Shown here piece by piece: positions 5,899 to 8,217 of a stretch of 8,217 nt of DNA. The stretch lies in NCBI GenBank assembly GCA_002327415.1, contig DCVU01000084.1:1-8217 (forward strand), given 5' to 3'. This DNA comes from Smithella sp. UBA2180. GTDB taxonomy: Bacteria > Desulfobacterota > Syntrophia > Syntrophales > Smithellaceae. Numbering within the stretch: the stretch's first letter is position 1; the number at the start of each line of letters is the position of its first letter. The position numbers and the translations under genes are program-made. Below the pieces are notes generated by a model. The model was not told the DNA's origin, searched no databases, and worked only from the letters and a program-made list of their open reading frames with translations.

Positions 5899-6627
5899 AT
5901 GAAAGGAGTTGTTCTTGCCGGTGGATTAGGCAGCAGACTTTATCCTCTGACAAAAGTAACCAACAAACATTTGCTTCCTGTTTATAACGAACCGATGATT
6001 TATTATCCCATTAGAATTTTGGTCAACGCCGGAATTGAAGAAATATTAATTGTTACCGGCGGCAATAATGCCGGCGATTTTTTACGTTTGCTGGAAAATG
6101 GCAAGGAATTCGGTCTTAAGCATATCAATTATACATATCAGCAGGGAGAAGGCGGCATCGCTGCTGCTTTGAGTCTGGCTGAACATTTTGCCGATAGAGA
6201 CAAGATTGTCGTAGTTTTAGGAGATAATATTATTGAAACCAATATCAGAGAGGCAGCAGACGAATTCCGTAAACAAAAAGAGGGCGCGCGAATATTATTG
6301 AAGGAAGTGACTGATCCGCAAAGATTTGGCGTGCCTGTTTTTGAGGGGGAAACCATTATTCGCGTGGAAGAAAAACCGGCCAAGCCTGCATCAAATTATG
6401 CCGTAATCGGTATCTACATGTATGATTACAGAGTTTTTGAATTTATACGGTCGCTACAGCCTTCAGAGCGCGGCGAATTGGAGATTACCGATGTGAATAA
6501 TTTTTACATCAGAGAAGGAAAGATGCAATGGGATATACTTAACGGCTGGTGGTCGGACGCCGGAACTTTTGAATCCCTGCAATCCGCAGGAAACATGGTG
6601 GCGAAAACAGGAGCGAACAAGATATGA
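5899..6627 (+). CDS. rfbA: Glucose-1-phosphate thymidylyltransferase (short RmlA/RfbA type)
   Basis: The enzyme joins a sugar-1-phosphate and a nucleoside triphosphate, normally dTTP and glucose-1-phosphate, giving dTDP-glucose for rhamnose-type sugars of cell-surface polysaccharide. Seen in the 242 residues: the nucleotide loop LAGGLGSRLYPLTK (6-19, R13), NKHLLPVYNEPMIYYP (22-37, K23), VVLGDNI (D109), the EKPAKP motif (K159, K162), and GWWSDAGTFESL (D220). All residues expected for catalysis are present. It is about 50 residues shorter than enterobacterial RmlA and lacks the C-terminal extension, as in short archaeal and bacterial forms, so allosteric control may differ. GGAG lies 7 nt before the ATG. 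It overlaps the next gene by 4 bp (ATGA). A different NDP-sugar product cannot be excluded. Confidence 0.9.
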   Translation: MKGVVLAGGLGSRLYPLTKVTNKHLLPVYNEPMIYYPIRILVNAGIEEILIVTGGNNAGDFLRLLENGKEFGLKHINYTYQQGEGGIAAALSLAEHFADRDKIVVVLGDNIIETNIREAADEFRKQKEGARILLKEVTDPQRFGVPVFEGETIIRVEEKPAKPASNYAVIGIYMYDYRVFEFIRSLQPSERGELEITDVNNFYIREGKMQWDILNGWWSDAGTFESLQSAGNMVAKTGANKI

Positions 6628-7079
6628 TTGATGGCGTAATAGTAAAAAAACTGAAAGTCATTCCCGATGAGCGTGGCCGGTTGATGGAAATCATGCGCAC
6701 CGATGATGATTTTTTTCAAAAGTTCGGTCAGGTATATATGACGACAGCCTATCCGGGAGTCGTCAAGGGTTGGCACTATCACAAAAAGCAGGCTGATAAT
6801 ATGGCTGTCGTCAAAGGAATGATGAAGATAGTCCTTTACGATAGCCGCAAAGACTCGGCTACTTTCGGCGAGATTAACGAAATATTCTCCGGCTGCCATA
6901 ATCCTGTTTTGGTGCATATACCGGCTTTTGTTTATCACGGTTTTAAATGTATTTCCGAAGAAGAAGCCATAGTTATTAATACACCGACAGAAATTTATAA
7001 TTATAATGAACCGGATGAATACAGGCTGCCGGCGCATGGCAGTGAAATACAATATGATTGGGGGAGAAAAGACGGATAG
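6624..7079 (+). CDS. RmlC-like cupin, dTDP-4-dehydrorhamnose 3,5-epimerase family (divergent)
   Basis: This 151-residue protein follows the RmlC pattern: PDERGRLMEI (14-23), a VVKGWHYH motif (46-53) where RmlC has RGLHYQ, LYDSRKDSATFGE (71-83), and IPAFVYHGF (99-107) matching the IPxxFAHGF cupin strand. The catalytic-base His (H51) and second His (H105) are present. However, the substrate-binding Arg is Lys (K48), the QGK lysine aligns with D58 (QADNM), and the tyrosine region reads EIYNYNEPDE. It is also about 30 residues shorter than typical RmlC. Coupling to rfbA by ATGA implies work on the same nucleotide-sugar pathway. It may be a 3- or 5-epimerase, an isomerase, or another sugar-nucleotide cupin. 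No rmlB or rmlD is in view, so rhamnose synthesis is not demonstrated. Confidence 0.82.
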   Translation: MIDGVIVKKLKVIPDERGRLMEIMRTDDDFFQKFGQVYMTTAYPGVVKGWHYHKKQADNMAVVKGMMKIVLYDSRKDSATFGEINEIFSGCHNPVLVHIPAFVYHGFKCISEEEAIVINTPTEIYNYNEPDEYRLPAHGSEIQYDWGRKDG

Positions 7080-7104
7080 ACTTTAGAAAAATGATGTATT
7101 TTAC

Positions 7105-7116
7105 ATATTATAATAT
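7105..7116. repeat. Perfect 12-bp AT palindrome upstream of the pilD promoter
   Basis: ATATTATAATAT is self-complementary and ends 3 bp before the -35 box of the pilD promoter. Just before it, ATGTA (7094-7098) and TACAT (7102-7106) form another short inverted repeat. It could be an operator or an UP-like AT-rich element. AT-rich palindromes also arise by chance, so function is unproven. Confidence 0.4.
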
Positions 7117-7119
7117 TTC

Positions 7120-7148
7120 TTGACTTTGACTGTATTCTAGTGTATAAA
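7120..7148 (+). promoter_or_regulatory. Sigma-70-type promoter of the riboswitch-pilD transcript
   Basis: TTGACT (7120-7125, 5 of 6) and TATAAA (7143-7148, 5 of 6) are separated by exactly 17 bp. The predicted start is about 7155-7157, a few bases before the 5' strand of the riboswitch P1 helix at 7160. That is the arrangement expected if the RNA begins with the aptamer. Confidence 0.75.
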
Positions 7149-7159
7149 AAAATCAAAGC

Positions 7160-7257
7160 TTGAAAAGGGCAAACCGTTTGAAAAGGCGGGGCGCAAAGTT
7201 ACTGACCTAAGTCTTCGTTAAAGAGGATATGGTGGCGGAACTGCCGGGCATCTTCAG
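7160..7257 (+). promoter_or_regulatory. Cyclic-di-GMP-I riboswitch aptamer (GEMM-I)
   Basis: The sequence fits the GEMM-I consensus almost base for base against the Vc2 RNA. AGGGCAAACC (7166-7175) is followed by a stem capped by a GAAA tetraloop (7180-7183), then GGGGCGCAAAG (7188-7198), whose A at 7195 matches the intercalating A47. The 11-nt tetraloop receptor is present as CCTAAG (7206-7211) and TATGG (7228-7232), closed by TCTTC/GAGGA. The 3' segment GGTGGCGGAACTGCC (7231-7245) matches the Vc2 spacing, with a C at the C92 position. P1 can form from TTGAA (7160-7164) and TTCAG (7253-7257). The base at position 20 is G (7168), which predicts cyclic-di-GMP rather than the cGAMP variant carrying A there. 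In this class, two helices docked by the tetraloop bind the ligand at the junction. Confidence 0.93.
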
Positions 7258-7262
7258 AAACG

Positions 7263-7314
7263 TCCAGCAATCCTGCTATAATACCAAAACAATAAATTTA
7301 AAAGATAGACTGGA
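7263..7314 (+). promoter_or_regulatory. Possible expression platform: anti-Shine-Dalgarno pairing before pilD
   Basis: TCCAG (7263-7267), six bases after the aptamer, is the exact complement of CTGGA (7310-7314), which contains the weak ribosome-binding site 9 nt upstream of the pilD ATG. The stem is only 5 bp with a 42-nt loop. No hairpin plus U-tract is visible between the aptamer and the gene, so translational rather than terminator control is favoured. How ligand binding would shift this pairing is not clear from sequence. Confidence 0.4.
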
Positions 7315-7323
7315 AATAAAGTC

Positions 7324-8091
7324 ATGCTTTTTTTAATGAACTGTTTTGCTTTTATTTTTGGCGCAGCCATCGGAAGTTTTTTGAATGTTTGTATTTTTCG
7401 ACTTCCCGCTGAGACGTCAATAGCAAAACCGCCTTCGCAATGTCCTTATTGTCATCATCCCATTCGTTACCGCGATAACATTCCTTTAATCAGTTTTATG
7501 CTTCTGCATGCCAGGTGCCGCGATTGCGGAGGAAAAATATCGTGGCGTTATCCATTGGTGGAATTAATTACAGCCCTGCTGGCACTCTTATTATTTTTAA
7601 AGTTTGGTCTTACATTAAGTTTCCTGATTTATTTTATTTTTACGGCTGTTTTGATTGTAATTACATTCATCGATTTGGATCATCAAATCATTCCTGATAT
7701 TTTAACCTTGCCGGGAATACCCATATTTCTCCTGGCGGCAATTTTTTTAGTAAAGATTCCCTGGTCAGAGGCTTTGATTGGACTACTAATCGGCGGCGGT
7801 TTGCTTTTTACGATAGCTCTTGTTTATGAATTTATCACCAAGCGGGAGGGCATGGGCGGCGGTGATATAAAACTGCTGGCCATGATTGGAGGGTTTTTAG
7901 GATGGAAATCATTGATATTTGTTCTCTTATTTAGTTCTTTTTCGGGAGCAATCGTTGGCATTACGGCGATGATTATTAATAAACAGGACATGAAATATGC
8001 GGTTCCGTTTGGACCATTTTTGTCCGCCGCCGCAGTTGCTTATATTTTTTGGGGTGATGCATTCATACAGTTATTGGTTATGGGATACTAG
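7324..8091 (+). CDS. pilD: Prepilin peptidase (type IV leader peptidase / methylase), A24 family
   Basis: PilD cleaves the leader of type IV prepilins and type II secretion pseudopilins at the cytoplasmic membrane face, and full-length forms also N-methylate the new N-terminus. The 255 residues open with GAAIGSFLNVCIFRLP (13-28), then the cytosolic methylase-linked domain with CPYC (C40, C43) and CRDC (C65, C68), and about seven hydrophobic segments. The aspartyl-protease aspartates are present in IDLDHQIIPD (116-125) and GMGGGDIKLL (176-185, D181). Length is normal for the family. ATG at 7324 has GGA 9 nt upstream; a second ATG at 7336 is less likely. It is preceded by its own promoter and a cyclic-di-GMP riboswitch. 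No pilin genes are in the window, so it may serve pili or secretion genes elsewhere. Confidence 0.95.
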   Translation: MLFLMNCFAFIFGAAIGSFLNVCIFRLPAETSIAKPPSQCPYCHHPIRYRDNIPLISFMLLHARCRDCGGKISWRYPLVELITALLALLLFLKFGLTLSFLIYFIFTAVLIVITFIDLDHQIIPDILTLPGIPIFLLAAIFLVKIPWSEALIGLLIGGGLLFTIALVYEFITKREGMGGGDIKLLAMIGGFLGWKSLIFVLLFSSFSGAIVGITAMIINKQDMKYAVPFGPFLSAAAVAYIFWGDAFIQLLVMGY

Positions 8092-8147
8092 TTTATAAAT
8101 AAAGGTGAAAAAAACAGGTTTGTATGGTTAAAAAGACCTATAAACTA
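8089..8147 (+). repeat. Inverted repeat spanning the pilD stop codon
   Basis: TAGTTTATA (8089-8097, beginning with the pilD stop codon) and TATAAACTA (8139-8147) are perfect 9-bp complements 41 nt apart. An inner AGGT (8116-8119) and ACCT (8136-8139) can extend the 3' arm. No U-tract follows, so it is not a convincing terminator. The rest, to 8217, is AT-rich and shows no gene beyond a 13-codon lysine-rich frame at 8124-8165 that I do not call. Confidence 0.4.
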
Positions 8148-8217
8148 ATTAAGATGAAAAAATAAGAAATGGAGCTAAAATATTTGCACGGTTAAATAAA
8201 CATTAAAAACAATAATC

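Noticed and set aside
7160..7257. cGAMP-binding variant (GEMM-Ib) of the riboswitch
   Set aside because: The diagnostic position 20 is G (7168) within AGGGC; the cGAMP variants carry A there. Cyclic-di-GMP is therefore the expected ligand, pending binding tests.
1..8217. CRISPR array, tRNA, rRNA, insertion sequence, toxin-antitoxin or phage-defence genes
   Set aside because: No regularly spaced repeats, no cloverleaf with CCA-type ends, no transposase or nuclease motifs. All long frames are accounted for by the listed metabolic and regulatory genes.

Overview
The window suggests a strictly anaerobic, diderm-type bacterium of low-to-moderate GC. My best guess is Desulfobacterota, syntrophic or sulfate-reducer-like. 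This is inferred from a ferredoxin-dependent 2-oxoacid oxidoreductase operon, a NusG paralog of the UpxY/RfaH-like class, a COG2509 flavoprotein, and a cyclic-di-GMP riboswitch in front of a prepilin peptidase. No single feature proves the lineage.

Layout. Positions 1-2303 (minus strand) hold a tightly overlapped operon read right to left: a 2x[4Fe-4S] ferredoxin, the VorB alpha subunit, the thiamine-diphosphate beta subunit, and a gamma subunit cut by the left edge. Together they would make a four-part 2-oxoacid:ferredoxin oxidoreductase (branched-chain 2-oxoacid type by resemblance). Positions 2310-2527 are non-coding and packed with inverted repeats. Next comes a NusG-like antiterminator gene (minus, 2528-3031), divergent from a large FAD-dependent dehydrogenase of unknown role (plus, 3102-4700). 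That gene converges on, and overlaps by 9 bp, ribD (minus, 4692-5780). From 5899 the plus strand carries a short RmlA-type nucleotidyltransferase coupled by an ATGA overlap to an RmlC-like cupin, probably a sugar-nucleotide pair for surface polysaccharide.

The best regulatory signal lies at 7120-7323. A good sigma-70-type promoter is followed at once by a class I cyclic-di-GMP (GEMM-I) riboswitch aptamer with its GAAA tetraloop and 11-nt tetraloop receptor, and then by pilD (prepilin peptidase, 7324-8091). A five-base sequence just after the aptamer is complementary to the pilD ribosome-binding region, which suggests translational control. If so, pilin and pseudopilin processing, and hence type IV pili or type II secretion, would be tied to the second messenger. 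The last 126 bases hold a 9-bp inverted repeat and no convincing gene.

I found no CRISPR array, tRNA, rRNA, insertion sequence or defence system. The points most worth pursuing are the riboswitch and its expression platform, the structured spacer between the NusG paralog and the oxidoreductase operon, and the altered active-site motifs of the RmlC-like protein.
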